19,353 nucleotides of DNA from an uncultured Collinsella sp. (GTDB lineage: Bacteria; Actinomycetota; Coriobacteriia; Coriobacteriales; Coriobacteriaceae). The notes under the pieces are model-generated. The model did not search any database. It was not told the DNA's origin and saw nothing but the letters and a program-made list of their open reading frames with translations. This document shows, one piece after another, positions 1 through 7,601 of this stretch (position 1 is the stretch's first letter; each line of letters begins with the position of its first letter). The stretch covers positions 1 to 19,353 of the forward strand of contig UQOJ01000038.1 in NCBI GenBank assembly GCA_900542635.1, written 5' to 3'. The position numbers were made by a program, and so were the translations under genes.

Positions 1-285
1 ACCGCAGGAAGCTTGGATACGCCTAGGCGCGGTCCAAGAAATCGTCCGCACCCCCAAACAGGAACTATTTCACCGCAACTTTGTTTTTATTGGTGTAAAA
101 GGCGGGTCATGCTTGGTGGCGGGTTTGTTATCCGTTTGTAAAGGCTGGGCCGTGCTTGCGGTAAGGGCCTATCAAATGCCCGTAAGAAACCGCAGCTGGC
201 GCGGCCGCCGCCCGATCGAGGCCGTATCTTTCCGAACAGCAAAGCGGGCAGGGTGCCCGCGAGTCGCATGTATGAAAGGAAGATC
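1..285. other. Upstream region of the pst operon, no clear gene
   Basis: No gene can be supported here. All three forward frames lack a convincing coding signal; one frame closes at a TAG at 24-26 and could be the last codons of a gene outside the window, but this is too short to judge. The region must carry the pst promoter. I see no good TTGACA/TATAAT pair and no clear Pho box. A TTTGT motif occurs twice, at 124-128 and 135-139, 11 bp apart, the phasing of PhoB-type repeats, but that is weak. GGCGGGT also occurs twice, at 101-107 and 118-124. Confidence 0.4.
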
Positions 286-1224
286 ATGCTCGATCAGGCT
301 TATTCTCGTCGTCAGTTCCTCGGCCTCGCTGGTGGTCTCGCCAGCATCGTCGGTCTCGGTCTCGTTGGTTGCGGCGGCGCAGGCGCTTCCAACGCCGCCG
401 ATAAGGGCAGCGCCGCTGCTGCCGAGTCCGTCTCCGGCGAGGTGACCTACGACGGTGCCTCCTCGTTCCAGGCTCTCGTCGAGGCTGCTGCCGAGAAGTT
501 CATGGACGCCAACCCCGACGTCTCCGTCTCCGGTTCGGGTAACGGTTCGGGCAAGGGCCTGACCGCTGTCGCCGCCGGCACCGTCACCATCGGCAACTCC
601 GACGTCTTCGCCGAGACCAAGCTCGAGGCCGATCAGGTCAAGAACCTCGTCGACCACGAGGTCGCCGTCGTGGGCATGGGTCCCGTCGTCTCCAAGAACG
701 TCAAGGTCGACGACCTGTCCCTCGAGCAGCTCAAGGGCATCTTCTCCGGCCAGATCACCAACTGGAAGGAGGTCGGCGGCGACGACGCCAAGATCGTCGT
801 CCTCAACCGCAAGGCCGGCTCCGGCACCCGCGCCACCTTCGAGGCCGCCGTCTTTGGTGACGAGGCCGTCGACTTTAAGGGCGACGCCGAGCTCGACAAG
901 TCCGGCGACGTCCAGACTCAGATGGGCAGTACCGACAACGCCATCTCCTACCTCGACTTCTCGCACTTCGATGACTCCAAGTTCAACGCCATCAAGGTCG
1001 AGGGTGTCGAGCCCAAGAGCAAGAACGTCACCGACGACTCCTTCAAGATCTGGGCTACCGAGCACATGTACTGCGCAAAGGACGCCGACGAGGCCACCAA
1101 GGCCTTCCTGGAGTTTATGCTCTCCGACGACGTTCAGGGCAAGCTCGTCGAGGAGCAGGGCTTTATCCCCGTCTCTGCCATGAAGGTCGTCAAAGACGCC
1201 AGCGGCAAGGTCTCCGCTAAATAA
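286..1224 (+). CDS. pstS: Phosphate ABC transporter substrate-binding lipoprotein PstS
   Basis: Extracellular phosphate-binding lipoprotein that feeds the PstCAB importer, 312 aa. The ATG at 286 is chosen because GAAAGGA (274-280) sits just upstream and because the protein then begins with a compact signal: SRRQFLG, a twin-arginine-like motif, then a hydrophobic stretch and the lipobox LVGC, whose Cys would be lipidated. A longer reading from a GTG at 253 is possible but would bury the signal. The mature part has the PstS-type ligand segments: DGASSF, the Gly/Ser-rich GSGNGSGKGL, and KAGSGTRATF near the middle. pstC follows after 24 bp. Codon use is extremely biased to C-ending codons (GCC, GTC, CTC, AAG), more than in its neighbours, suggesting high expression. 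Family assignment is firm; Tat export is inferred from the motif only. Confidence 0.95.
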   Translation: MLDQAYSRRQFLGLAGGLASIVGLGLVGCGGAGASNAADKGSAAAAESVSGEVTYDGASSFQALVEAAAEKFMDANPDVSVSGSGNGSGKGLTAVAAGTVTIGNSDVFAETKLEADQVKNLVDHEVAVVGMGPVVSKNVKVDDLSLEQLKGIFSGQITNWKEVGGDDAKIVVLNRKAGSGTRATFEAAVFGDEAVDFKGDAELDKSGDVQTQMGSTDNAISYLDFSHFDDSKFNAIKVEGVEPKSKNVTDDSFKIWATEHMYCAKDADEATKAFLEFMLSDDVQGKLVEEQGFIPVSAMKVVKDASGKVSAK

Positions 1225-1248
1225 GTAATCGCCCCGGAAAGGTTTGCA

Positions 1249-2157
1249 ATGGCAAAACAGCTGCCAAAGCGCGACCTTGAGAACGTGGGCCTGGGCGTCA
1301 CGGGCGCGTGCGTAGCGCTCGTGACGCTTGCCGTTGCCGCGCTCATCTTTATGGTCGCCCAAAAGGGCCTCTCGGCTTTTATCAAGGACGGCGTCTCGGT
1401 CGTCGAGTTCTTCACCGGCACCAAGTGGGACCTGGCCAACACGGCCGAAAACGGCCTGCCCTACACCGGCGCCCTGCCCCTGATCGTCACCTCGTTTGCG
1501 GTCATGGTGCTCTCCACGCTTATCGCGCTGCCCATCGCCATCGGCTCTGCCATCTTTGCGGTCGAGATTAGCCCTAAGTTTGGTTCCAAGATCTTTCAGC
1601 CGCTTATTGAGCTTTTGACCGGTATTCCCTCGGTCGTCTTTGGCCTTATTGGCTTTCACGTGGTCGTCGGCCTTATGAAGAGCGTTTTCCATGTGAGCAC
1701 GGGTCTGGGCATCTTGCCCGGCGCCATCGTGCTGGCCGTCATGATCCTGCCGACGATGACCACGCTTTCGGTCGATGGCCTGCGTGCCGTGCCCGACAGC
1801 TACCGTCAGGGCTCGCTCGCGCTGGGCTACACCCTCTGGCAGACCATCTGGCACGTGGTGCTCAAGTCCGCCATGCCGTCGCTCATGACTGCGGTCATCC
1901 TGGGTATGACCCGCGCCTTTGGCGAGACGCTCGCCGTGCGCATGGTTATCGGCGGTATCGAGGCCATGCCGACGTCGCTGCTGTCGCCGGCTTCGACCAT
2001 CACCACCACGCTCACCACGTCCATGGCGGTCTATGCCGAGGGCTCGGCCCAGGACGATGTTCTGTGGGCACTCGGCCTGCTGCTGATGGGCATGAGCCTC
2101 ATCTTCATCCTGATCATCCATCTCATTGGCCGCAAGGGGGCGAAGGCTCGTGGCTAG
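1249..2157 (+). CDS. pstC: Phosphate ABC transporter permease PstC
   Basis: Integral membrane subunit of the high-affinity phosphate importer, 302 aa. A GGAAAGG ribosome site at 1236-1242 precedes the ATG. The protein has an N-terminal transmembrane helix (about residues 15-37), a periplasmic-side loop, then the transport permease core with several helices. The cytoplasmic loop that contacts the ATPase is visible as GLRAVPDSYRQGSLALG followed by MTRAFGETLAV, the signature arrangement of PstC/PstA permeases. The C-terminus is basic (GRKGAKARG). It partners with PstA, which starts inside its last codons, so the two are translationally coupled. No anomalies seen. Confidence 0.94.
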   Translation: MAKQLPKRDLENVGLGVTGACVALVTLAVAALIFMVAQKGLSAFIKDGVSVVEFFTGTKWDLANTAENGLPYTGALPLIVTSFAVMVLSTLIALPIAIGSAIFAVEISPKFGSKIFQPLIELLTGIPSVVFGLIGFHVVVGLMKSVFHVSTGLGILPGAIVLAVMILPTMTTLSVDGLRAVPDSYRQGSLALGYTLWQTIWHVVLKSAMPSLMTAVILGMTRAFGETLAVRMVIGGIEAMPTSLLSPASTITTTLTTSMAVYAEGSAQDDVLWALGLLLMGMSLIFILIIHLIGRKGAKARG

Positions 2158-3076
2158 CACGCGCATCCACATCGACGAGGCGAGACTCGGGCGTGTCCAA
2201 AAACAGGATCGCATCGCCACGGGCGTGCTGACGGCGATCGTCGCCATCGTCATGCTCATCGTCATCTCCATGGTGGCCTATATCCTGTTCGAGGGCATCT
2301 CGACGCTGTTCCAGCCGGGCTTTCTCACGCAGCCCGCGCGCGCCAACGGAACCCAGGGCGGCGTGCTCTACCAGCTGTTCGACTCGTTCTACCTACTGCT
2401 GATCACTCTGGTCATCTCGGTGCCCATCAGCCTGGGCGGAGCGGTCTTCCTGGTTGAGTACGCGCCGGACGGCCCTATCCGCGACATCGCCTCCACCGCT
2501 ATCGAGACCTTGTCCTCGCTGCCTTCCATCGTCGTCGGCATGTTTGGCTTCCTGGTGTTCTCGGTGCAGCTGGGCTGGAAGTACTCCATCATCTCCGGCG
2601 CCGTCGCGCTCACCATGTTCAACATTCCCATCCTGGTGCGCGTGATTCAGCAGGCGCTCGAGGACGTGCCACAGGCCCAGCGCGATGCGTGTCTGGCTAT
2701 GGGCCTCACTCGCTGGGAGGCCACGCTGCACATCCTAATCCCCGAGGCCATGCCCGCCATCGTGACCGGCATCGTGCTTTCGGCCGGCCGTGTGTTTGGC
2801 GAGGCCGCAGCGCTGCTCTTTACCTCGGGCATGAGCTCGCCGGTTCGCCTGAACTTCTTGAGATTTAACCTATCGAGCCCTACCTGCGCCTGGAACGTGT
2901 TCCGCCCCGGCGAGTCGCTCGCCGTGCATATCTACAAGATCTATGGCGAGGGCAGCCCCGAGGCCCAGCAGATCGTCTGGGGCACCGCTGCACTGCTGAT
3001 GATTTGCGTGCTGCTGTTTAACGTAATCGCCCGCATTGTGGGCAAGCAACTGGCAAGGAAGATGACGGCCGAATGA
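2150..3076 (+). CDS. pstA: Phosphate ABC transporter permease PstA
   Basis: Second membrane subunit of the phosphate importer, 308 aa. I place the start at the GTG at 2150, which overlaps the end of pstC by 8 bp and has AAGGGGG at 2134-2140 about nine bases upstream. An in-frame TTG at 2126 would lengthen the protein by eight residues but has no better site. The N-terminus carries one helix (IVAIVMLIVISMVAYILF). The core permease domain includes the ATPase-docking loop ALEDVPQAQRDACLAMGLTR and then AGRVFGEAAALLFTSG, typical of PstA. It is joined to pstB by an ATGA overlap. Assignment is by domain order and operon position. Confidence 0.93.
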   Translation: MASTRIHIDEARLGRVQKQDRIATGVLTAIVAIVMLIVISMVAYILFEGISTLFQPGFLTQPARANGTQGGVLYQLFDSFYLLLITLVISVPISLGGAVFLVEYAPDGPIRDIASTAIETLSSLPSIVVGMFGFLVFSVQLGWKYSIISGAVALTMFNIPILVRVIQQALEDVPQAQRDACLAMGLTRWEATLHILIPEAMPAIVTGIVLSAGRVFGEAAALLFTSGMSSPVRLNFLRFNLSSPTCAWNVFRPGESLAVHIYKIYGEGSPEAQQIVWGTAALLMICVLLFNVIARIVGKQLARKMTAE

Positions 3077-3945
3077 GCGAGATGAATGTAACGCCCGCAA
3101 CCGAAGCGGCATCGTCCGACACCCAGGACTTCTTGTCGAGCGTGGGGGAGAACGAGAAGCGCGTGCGCGTGAGCGGCAAGGCCGTGAGCGACGAGGTCGT
3201 GCTCTCCACCAAGGACGTCAGCGTGTACTATGGCGACCACCATGCACTGCACAATACGTCGCTCGACTTCCACAAGGGCGAGATCACGGCGCTCATCGGA
3301 CCTTCGGGCTGCGGTAAGTCGACCTTCTTGCGTAGCCTCAACCTCATGAATCGCGAGATTCGCGGCTGCCGCGTGGAGGGCGAGATCAACTATCGCGGGC
3401 GCAACGTGAACACCAAGACCGAAAACACCTACGAGCTGCGCCGTTCCATTGGCATGGTGTTCCAGCAGCCCAACCCGTTCCGCAAGTCCATTCGCGACAA
3501 CATCACGTTTGCGCCTAAGCGCCACGGCATCACCGACCGCGACGAGCTCGACCGCATGGTCGAGGAAAGCCTGCGCGGCGCGGCGCTTTGGGACGAGGTC
3601 AAGGACAAGCTCGACAAGAGCGCCTATGCGCTTTCGGGCGGCCAGCAGCAGCGTCTGTGCATTGCGCGCACGCTGGCGCTCAACCCCGACGTGATCCTGT
3701 TTGACGAGCCCTGCTCGGCGCTCGACCCCATCTCGACGCTGGCGATCGAAGACCTCATGTCGTCGATCGTTGCCGACCGCGCCATCGTCATCGTGACGCA
3801 CAACATGGAGCAGGCGTCGCGTGTGTCCAACCGCACGGCGTTCTTCTACATGGGCGATATGGTCGAGTACGACGAGACTGACGAGATTTTCCAACGGCCC
3901 AAGGATAAGCGGCTGAATGATTACCTCACCGGCATGTTCTCCTAG
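3073..3945 (+). CDS. pstB: Phosphate ABC transporter ATP-binding protein PstB
   Basis: Cytoplasmic ATPase that powers phosphate import through PstCA, 290 aa. The ATG overlaps the pstA stop (ATGA), and AAGGAAG lies at 3055-3061. Residues 1-42 form an acidic/basic extension before the ABC domain, so the protein is longer than the usual 250-260 aa of PstB. The ABC domain shows Walker A GPSGCGKST, the Q-loop FQQPNPF, the signature ALSGGQQQR, Walker B with the PstB-specific DEPCSALDPIST, and the switch His in VTHNMEQ. The usual companion phoU is not downstream: the operon ends here and a terminator follows within 57-93 bp. Confidence 0.95.
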   Translation: MSEMNVTPATEAASSDTQDFLSSVGENEKRVRVSGKAVSDEVVLSTKDVSVYYGDHHALHNTSLDFHKGEITALIGPSGCGKSTFLRSLNLMNREIRGCRVEGEINYRGRNVNTKTENTYELRRSIGMVFQQPNPFRKSIRDNITFAPKRHGITDRDELDRMVEESLRGAALWDEVKDKLDKSAYALSGGQQQRLCIARTLALNPDVILFDEPCSALDPISTLAIEDLMSSIVADRAIVIVTHNMEQASRVSNRTAFFYMGDMVEYDETDEIFQRPKDKRLNDYLTGMFS

Positions 3946-4001
3946 TCCGGGACATGCTTGAGGCCCGCGGTGGCCATGGTCGCCACGGGACTGATTGGAG
4001 A

Positions 4002-4038
4002 GGCGGGTCATCTCTTGTGGGAGATGGCCCGCCTTTTT
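4002..4038 (+). terminator. Rho-independent terminator of the pst operon
   Basis: A 13-bp stem pairs 4002-4014 with 4021-4033 (one T-G wobble) around a 6-nt loop and is followed at once by five T (4034-4038). It lies 57 bp after the pstB stop and before the ABC-F gene, so it isolates the two units. Confidence 0.85.
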
Positions 4039-4108
4039 GTGTCGCGTGCGGCCCGCCTTTTCGCTGCTATCATGGACAACGTTGAATTTCTACGAAGGAG
4101 CAGGGCAT

Positions 4109-5968
4109 ATGGCGATTCTTTTGGGATGCGATTCCGTCAGCCTAGAGTTTCCCACCAAGCATATTTTCGATAGCGTGACGCTCGGCGTGGGCGAGGGCGA
4201 CCGCATTGGTATTGTCGGCAAAAACGGCGACGGCAAGTCGACGCTGCTGAGCGTGCTCGCCGGCACGCTGGAGCCCGACGACGGCCGCGTGACGCACCGT
4301 CGCGGCACCACGATCGGTCTGCTCGGCCAAAAGGACAACCTGGTCGATACCGACACCGTGCATCATGCCGTCGTGGGCGACACGCCCGAGTATGAGTGGG
4401 CGTCGAGCCCGCGTACGCGCCAGATCCTCGCCGGTCTCATTAGCGATGTGCCCTGGGAGGGCACGGTGGGCGAGCTTTCGGGCGGTCAGCGCCGTCGCGT
4501 GGACCTCGCGCGCCTGCTGATCGGCGACTATGACGTGCTCATGCTCGACGAGCCCACCAACCACCTGGACATGCGTACCATCAACTGGCTCGCGCGCCAC
4601 TTAAAGGCCCGCTGGCAGCGCGGTCAGGGCGCGATGCTCGTGGTCACGCACGACCGCTGGTTCTTGGACGAGGTCTGCACCAGCATGTGGGAGGTCCACG
4701 ACGGCCAGGTCGATCCCTTCGAGGGTGGCTATTCGGCATACATCCTGCAGCGCGTGGAGCGCGACCGCATGGCCGCCGTTACCGAGGAGCGTCGTCGCAA
4801 CATGGCGCGCAAGGAGCTCGCGTGGCTGAGTCGCGGCGCCCAGGCTCGTTCCACCAAACCCAAGTTTCGCGTGGATGCCGCTCGCGAGCTGATCGCCGAC
4901 GTGCCGCCCGTGCGTGACGAGCTGGAGCTCAAGCGCCTGGCCGTGAGCCGCTTGGGCAAGCAGGTTATCGATGTGGTCGACGTGGATGCCGGCTATGCCG
5001 ATACCGATGGCGCGCCCAAGCAGGTGCTCAGCGATGTGACCTGGCTCATCGGTGCGGGCGACCGCTATGGTCTTTTGGGCGAGAACGGCGCCGGTAAGTC
5101 GACGCTGCTCGACGTGATTCAGGGCAAGATTGAGCCCACACACGGCCGCGTGAAGATCGGCCAGACGGTGCGCTTTGGCGTGCTGTCACAGCAGCTCGAG
5201 GAGCTCGAACCCTACATGGGCGACACGATCCGCGAGGTGCTCGGCAACTATAAGAAGTACTACGTCATCGATGGCAAGGAGACTTCGCCCGAGAAGCTCT
5301 GCGAGCGTCTGGGCTTTACGACGCAGCAGCTCTGGAGTCGTATCGGCGATCTTTCGGGCGGCCAGCGCCGTCGTCTGTCGCTGCTGCTGACGATTCTGGA
5401 CGAGCCCAACGTGCTCATCCTGGACGAGCCGGGCAACGACCTGGATACCGACATGCTCGCGATTGTCGAGGATCTGCTGGACGGTTGGCCCGGCACGCTG
5501 ATCCTGGTGACGCACGACCGCTTCTTGATGGAGCGCGTGACCGACCAGCAGTGGGCGCTGCTCGACGGCCACCTGACGCATATGCCCGGCGGCGTGGACC
5601 AGTACCTGCGCCTGTGCAACGCCACCGCCGAGGGCGAGCCCGTGGGTGCGCCGAGCGCTAAGACCGGCACGTTCGACACCGGTATGGCGGCGGCTGCTGC
5701 CGACAAGCCCAAGTCGAGCGGTCAGCCCAACGGCCTGTCCAACGCCGAGCGTCAGAAGCTTCGCCGCGAGGTGAGCTCGCTCGAGCGCAAGATGGAGACG
5801 CAGCGCGCCCGCGTTGAGGAAGCCGAGGCAGCGATGGCCCAGGTCGACCCCACCAACTACACGGCGCTGGGCGAGCAGCAGGCAAAGATTGACGAGGCTC
5901 ACGCCGCCATGGACGAGCTGGAGATGGCGTGGCTCGAGGCGAGCGAAAAGCTCGAGGGCGAGGAGTAG
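4109..5968 (+). CDS. ABC-F family ATPase, Uup-like
   Basis: Soluble tandem-ABC protein without membrane segments, 619 aa. ABC-F proteins act on the ribosome or, for Uup, are linked to DNA/ribosome housekeeping. The ATG at 4109 follows GAAGGAG (4094-4100); earlier in-frame starts would run through the pst terminator. Domain 1 has Walker A GKNGDGKST (residues 37-45), signature LSGGQRRRVDLARLL and Walker B LMLDEPTNHLD. Domain 2 has GENGAGKST, LSGGQRRRLSLLL and LILDEPGNDLD. The NDLD in the second site and the C-terminal charged coiled coil (roughly the last 75 residues, beginning NAERQKLRREV) are Uup-type features. The second Walker B has Gly where Thr is usual. A Pro/Ser/Ala-rich linker joins the second ABC domain to the coiled coil. 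The HAD gene follows 6 bp downstream, so they are probably cotranscribed. Resistance function is not indicated. Confidence 0.88.
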   Translation: MAILLGCDSVSLEFPTKHIFDSVTLGVGEGDRIGIVGKNGDGKSTLLSVLAGTLEPDDGRVTHRRGTTIGLLGQKDNLVDTDTVHHAVVGDTPEYEWASSPRTRQILAGLISDVPWEGTVGELSGGQRRRVDLARLLIGDYDVLMLDEPTNHLDMRTINWLARHLKARWQRGQGAMLVVTHDRWFLDEVCTSMWEVHDGQVDPFEGGYSAYILQRVERDRMAAVTEERRRNMARKELAWLSRGAQARSTKPKFRVDAARELIADVPPVRDELELKRLAVSRLGKQVIDVVDVDAGYADTDGAPKQVLSDVTWLIGAGDRYGLLGENGAGKSTLLDVIQGKIEPTHGRVKIGQTVRFGVLSQQLEELEPYMGDTIREVLGNYKKYYVIDGKETSPEKLCERLGFTTQQLWSRIGDLSGGQRRRLSLLLTILDEPNVLILDEPGNDLDTDMLAIVEDLLDGWPGTLILVTHDRFLMERVTDQQWALLDGHLTHMPGGVDQYLRLCNATAEGEPVGAPSAKTGTFDTGMAAAAADKPKSSGQPNGLSNAERQKLRREVSSLERKMETQRARVEEAEAAMAQVDPTNYTALGEQQAKIDEAHAAMDELEMAWLEASEKLEGEE

Positions 5969-5974
5969 GCGAGG

Positions 5975-6745
5975 ATGATCAAAGCCGCGTTTTTCGATAT
6001 CGACGGTACGCTGCTGAGTTTTAAGACCCACCGGATTCCGGCGTCGGCGCAGCAGGTGCTCGACAGCTTTCACGAGCAGGGGATCGCGTGCGTGATTGCT
6101 ACGGGTCGCCCGACCTACCAGATGCCGGACTGGCTGTTCGACCTGGGCTGGGATGCGTACATTACGCTTTCGGGCCAGCACTGCTTTGATGCCGAGGGGG
6201 TTTACCGCAGCTGTCCGATCGATCCGGACGACGTTGCAGTGATTGTGGACCAGGTGGCGCAGGGGCGCTACGACTCGCTGTGCATGCAGGGCGAGAACTC
6301 GTTTGTGAACCGCCTGTCCGAGCGCGTGGTGACGGCTGGCAGCAACGCGGGAATCGTCTACCACGAGGAGCCGTTTGAGCACGCCTTTGACGCACCGGTC
6401 TACCAGTTTTGCGCCTTTGTGGACCCGGCCGACGAACATATCGTGACCGATGCCGTGTCGCATTCGCTCACAACGCGCTGGTGCGACCTGTTCTGCGACA
6501 TTATTCCCGCTAACGGCGGCAAGGACCTGGGCGTGGCGGCGACGCTCGAGCGGCTTGGTATCGACGCGAGCGAGGCGATTGCCTTTGGCGACGGCGAGAA
6601 CGACCTGTCGATGTTTGCCGCCGTGGGCACGAGCGTGGCCATGGGCAACGCACAGGACACGGTGAAAGCTGCGGCGACCTATGTGACGACCGCCGTGGAC
6701 GACGACGGCATCTACAACGCCGCGAAGCACTTTGGATTGATGTAA
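5975..6745 (+). CDS. Cof-type HAD-superfamily phosphatase
   Basis: Predicted cytoplasmic phosphatase of small phosphorylated metabolites, 256 aa. All HAD motifs are present: DIDGT at residues 8-12 (nucleophile D8, acid D10), the Thr of ATGRP at 42-46, Lys183 in GGKDLG, and the metal-binding GDGEND at 205-210. The region between motifs II and III (about 80-175) is the C2-type cap of the Cof/YbjI group. The true substrate cannot be told from sequence. The start lies 6 bp after the ABC-F stop, with GGCGAGG partly overlapping as ribosome site. A hairpin terminator follows the stop. Confidence 0.88.
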   Translation: MIKAAFFDIDGTLLSFKTHRIPASAQQVLDSFHEQGIACVIATGRPTYQMPDWLFDLGWDAYITLSGQHCFDAEGVYRSCPIDPDDVAVIVDQVAQGRYDSLCMQGENSFVNRLSERVVTAGSNAGIVYHEEPFEHAFDAPVYQFCAFVDPADEHIVTDAVSHSLTTRWCDLFCDIIPANGGKDLGVAATLERLGIDASEAIAFGDGENDLSMFAAVGTSVAMGNAQDTVKAAATYVTTAVDDDGIYNAAKHFGLM

Positions 6746-6767
6746 CTGCGGGCCGGCACCCGGCGTC

Positions 6768-6804
6768 TGGGGACACTCCTTGCGGGGCGTCCCCATTTTG
6801 TTTT
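6768..6804 (+). terminator. Terminator after the HAD phosphatase gene
   Basis: TGGGGAC (6768-6774) pairs perfectly with GTCCCCA (6789-6795), and the T-rich run TTTTGTTTT follows. A smaller hairpin, GCCGG/CCGGC at 6752-6764, lies just before it. It separates the ABC-F/HAD pair from the metal regulator. Confidence 0.7.
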
Positions 6805-6825
6805 CGTCCCGCACGTTTTGTGAAA

Positions 6826-6907
6826 CACGGCTAACTTTTAGACAAAGTAGTAAGACATGGGCAACTTTTGCGGTAAAGTTAGCCGTGGAAAGTATCCAAA
6901 GGCTAAC
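6826..6907 (+). promoter_or_regulatory. Inverted and direct GGCTAACTTT half-sites upstream of the metal regulator
   Basis: CACGGCTAACTTT (6826-6838) and AAAGTTAGCCGTG (6875-6887) form a perfect 13-bp inverted repeat 36 bp apart. A degenerate copy, GGGCAACTTT, lies at 6859-6868, and GGCTAAC recurs at 6901-6907, just before the ribosome site. GTTAGCC/GGCTAAC is the core half-site of the actinobacterial DtxR/IdeR box (TTAGGTTAG-S-CTAACCTAA). These are therefore likely operators for autoregulation by the downstream protein; a stem-loop in the leader is an alternative. Confidence 0.55.
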
Positions 6908-6932
6908 TAGCAATCATCGCGAAAGGCGGCCC

Positions 6933-7322
6933 ATGGCCCTACGTGAATCCGGAGAAGACTATCTCGAATCGATCTACGTTCTATCGGAACGCCAGGGCAT
7001 CGTGCGCTCGATTGACGTTGCGGAGTACCTCGGCGTAACCAAGGCGAGCGTCTCTAAAGCCATGGCGACGTTGGAGAACAGCGGCTATGTCGAAATGGGC
7101 AAGCGCGACGTTCATCTGACGGAGCGTGGTCTGGAGGTCGCTCGCCAAATGTGGGAGCGTCACTGCTTTTTCGTGGGGCTGTTGGAGGATGCGGGTGTTT
7201 CGGCTGAGGTCGCGTCGCTAGAGGGCTGCCACATGGAGCACTGCCTGAGCGAGGAAAGCTTTGAGAAGCTGAGGGCGATGCTCGCTAGGGAAGAGACGTC
7301 GAACTCAACAACGGAATCCTAA
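6933..7322 (+). CDS. MntR/DtxR-family metal-dependent transcriptional regulator
   Basis: DNA-binding, metal-activated repressor of 129 aa: an N-terminal winged helix (residues 1-65) and a dimerisation helix domain, without the C-terminal SH3 domain of DtxR/IdeR, so it is MntR-sized. Start ATG 6933 follows GAAAGG (6921-6926). Aligned by eye to B. subtilis MntR, D9 and E12 match D8 and E11, H77 matches H77, and E102 and H103 match E102 and H103. The position of MntR E99 is Cys99, as in DtxR (C102). The metal site is thus a mixture of manganese- and iron-type ligands, and specificity cannot be assigned. Repeats resembling its likely operator lie upstream. It stands alone, with a long palindrome downstream and a convergent Zn/Cd ATPase. 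Confidence 0.85.
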   Translation: MALRESGEDYLESIYVLSERQGIVRSIDVAEYLGVTKASVSKAMATLENSGYVEMGKRDVHLTERGLEVARQMWERHCFFVGLLEDAGVSAEVASLEGCHMEHCLSEESFEKLRAMLAREETSNSTTES

Positions 7323-7462
7323 CAGGTCCCCAGTAGCGCGGAGTTCGCGTAAAGCGCGGGACAGCGACCGGGACCAGTAGCCCCACCAACTAAGTCCAAC
7401 TCAGACAAAGAACCCCGCCAGCAAGCGATGCCCAAGAACCGCCAGCAACGTTACTGCAGGCC

Positions 7463-7581
7463 GGGACCGGGCTTGGTTTTGAAAACATTCCGCAGCGCGA
7501 GGCCCGCCTTTCCGTTGCTCCGCAGGAGCAGGAAAGACGGGCCTCATGCGCGAGGACGTTTTCAAAACCAAGCCCGGTCCC
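7463..7581. repeat. 119-nt nested palindrome between convergent genes, probable bidirectional terminator
   Basis: The outer arms 7463-7486 and 7558-7581 are a perfect 24-bp inverted repeat. Inside, after a 12x12 unpaired section, 7499-7513 pairs with 7531-7545 (14 of 15), and the tip TGCTCC-GCA-GGAGCA (7516-7530) pairs perfectly. There is no long T-tract, but the position between convergent stops (7322 and 7602) suits a terminator on both strands. A repeated extragenic palindrome is the alternative. The preceding 140 bp (7323-7462) shows nothing else. Confidence 0.75.
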
Positions 7582-7601
7582 GACCGGACAGCCCACGAAC
7601 G

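Noticed and set aside
172..2271. 699-aa open frame antisense to pstS, pstC and pstA
   Set aside because: It mirrors the codon bias of the sense genes, is rich in Asp/Gly/His/Arg/Leu low-complexity sequence, has no ribosome site, and overlaps three certain genes.
2941..4011. 356-aa open frame antisense to pstB
   Set aside because: Also a shadow frame; it crosses part of the pst terminator and shows no domain.
5186..6913. 575-aa open frame antisense to the ABC-F and HAD genes
   Set aside because: A shadow of GC-rich coding; the sense genes have complete catalytic motifs and good ribosome sites.
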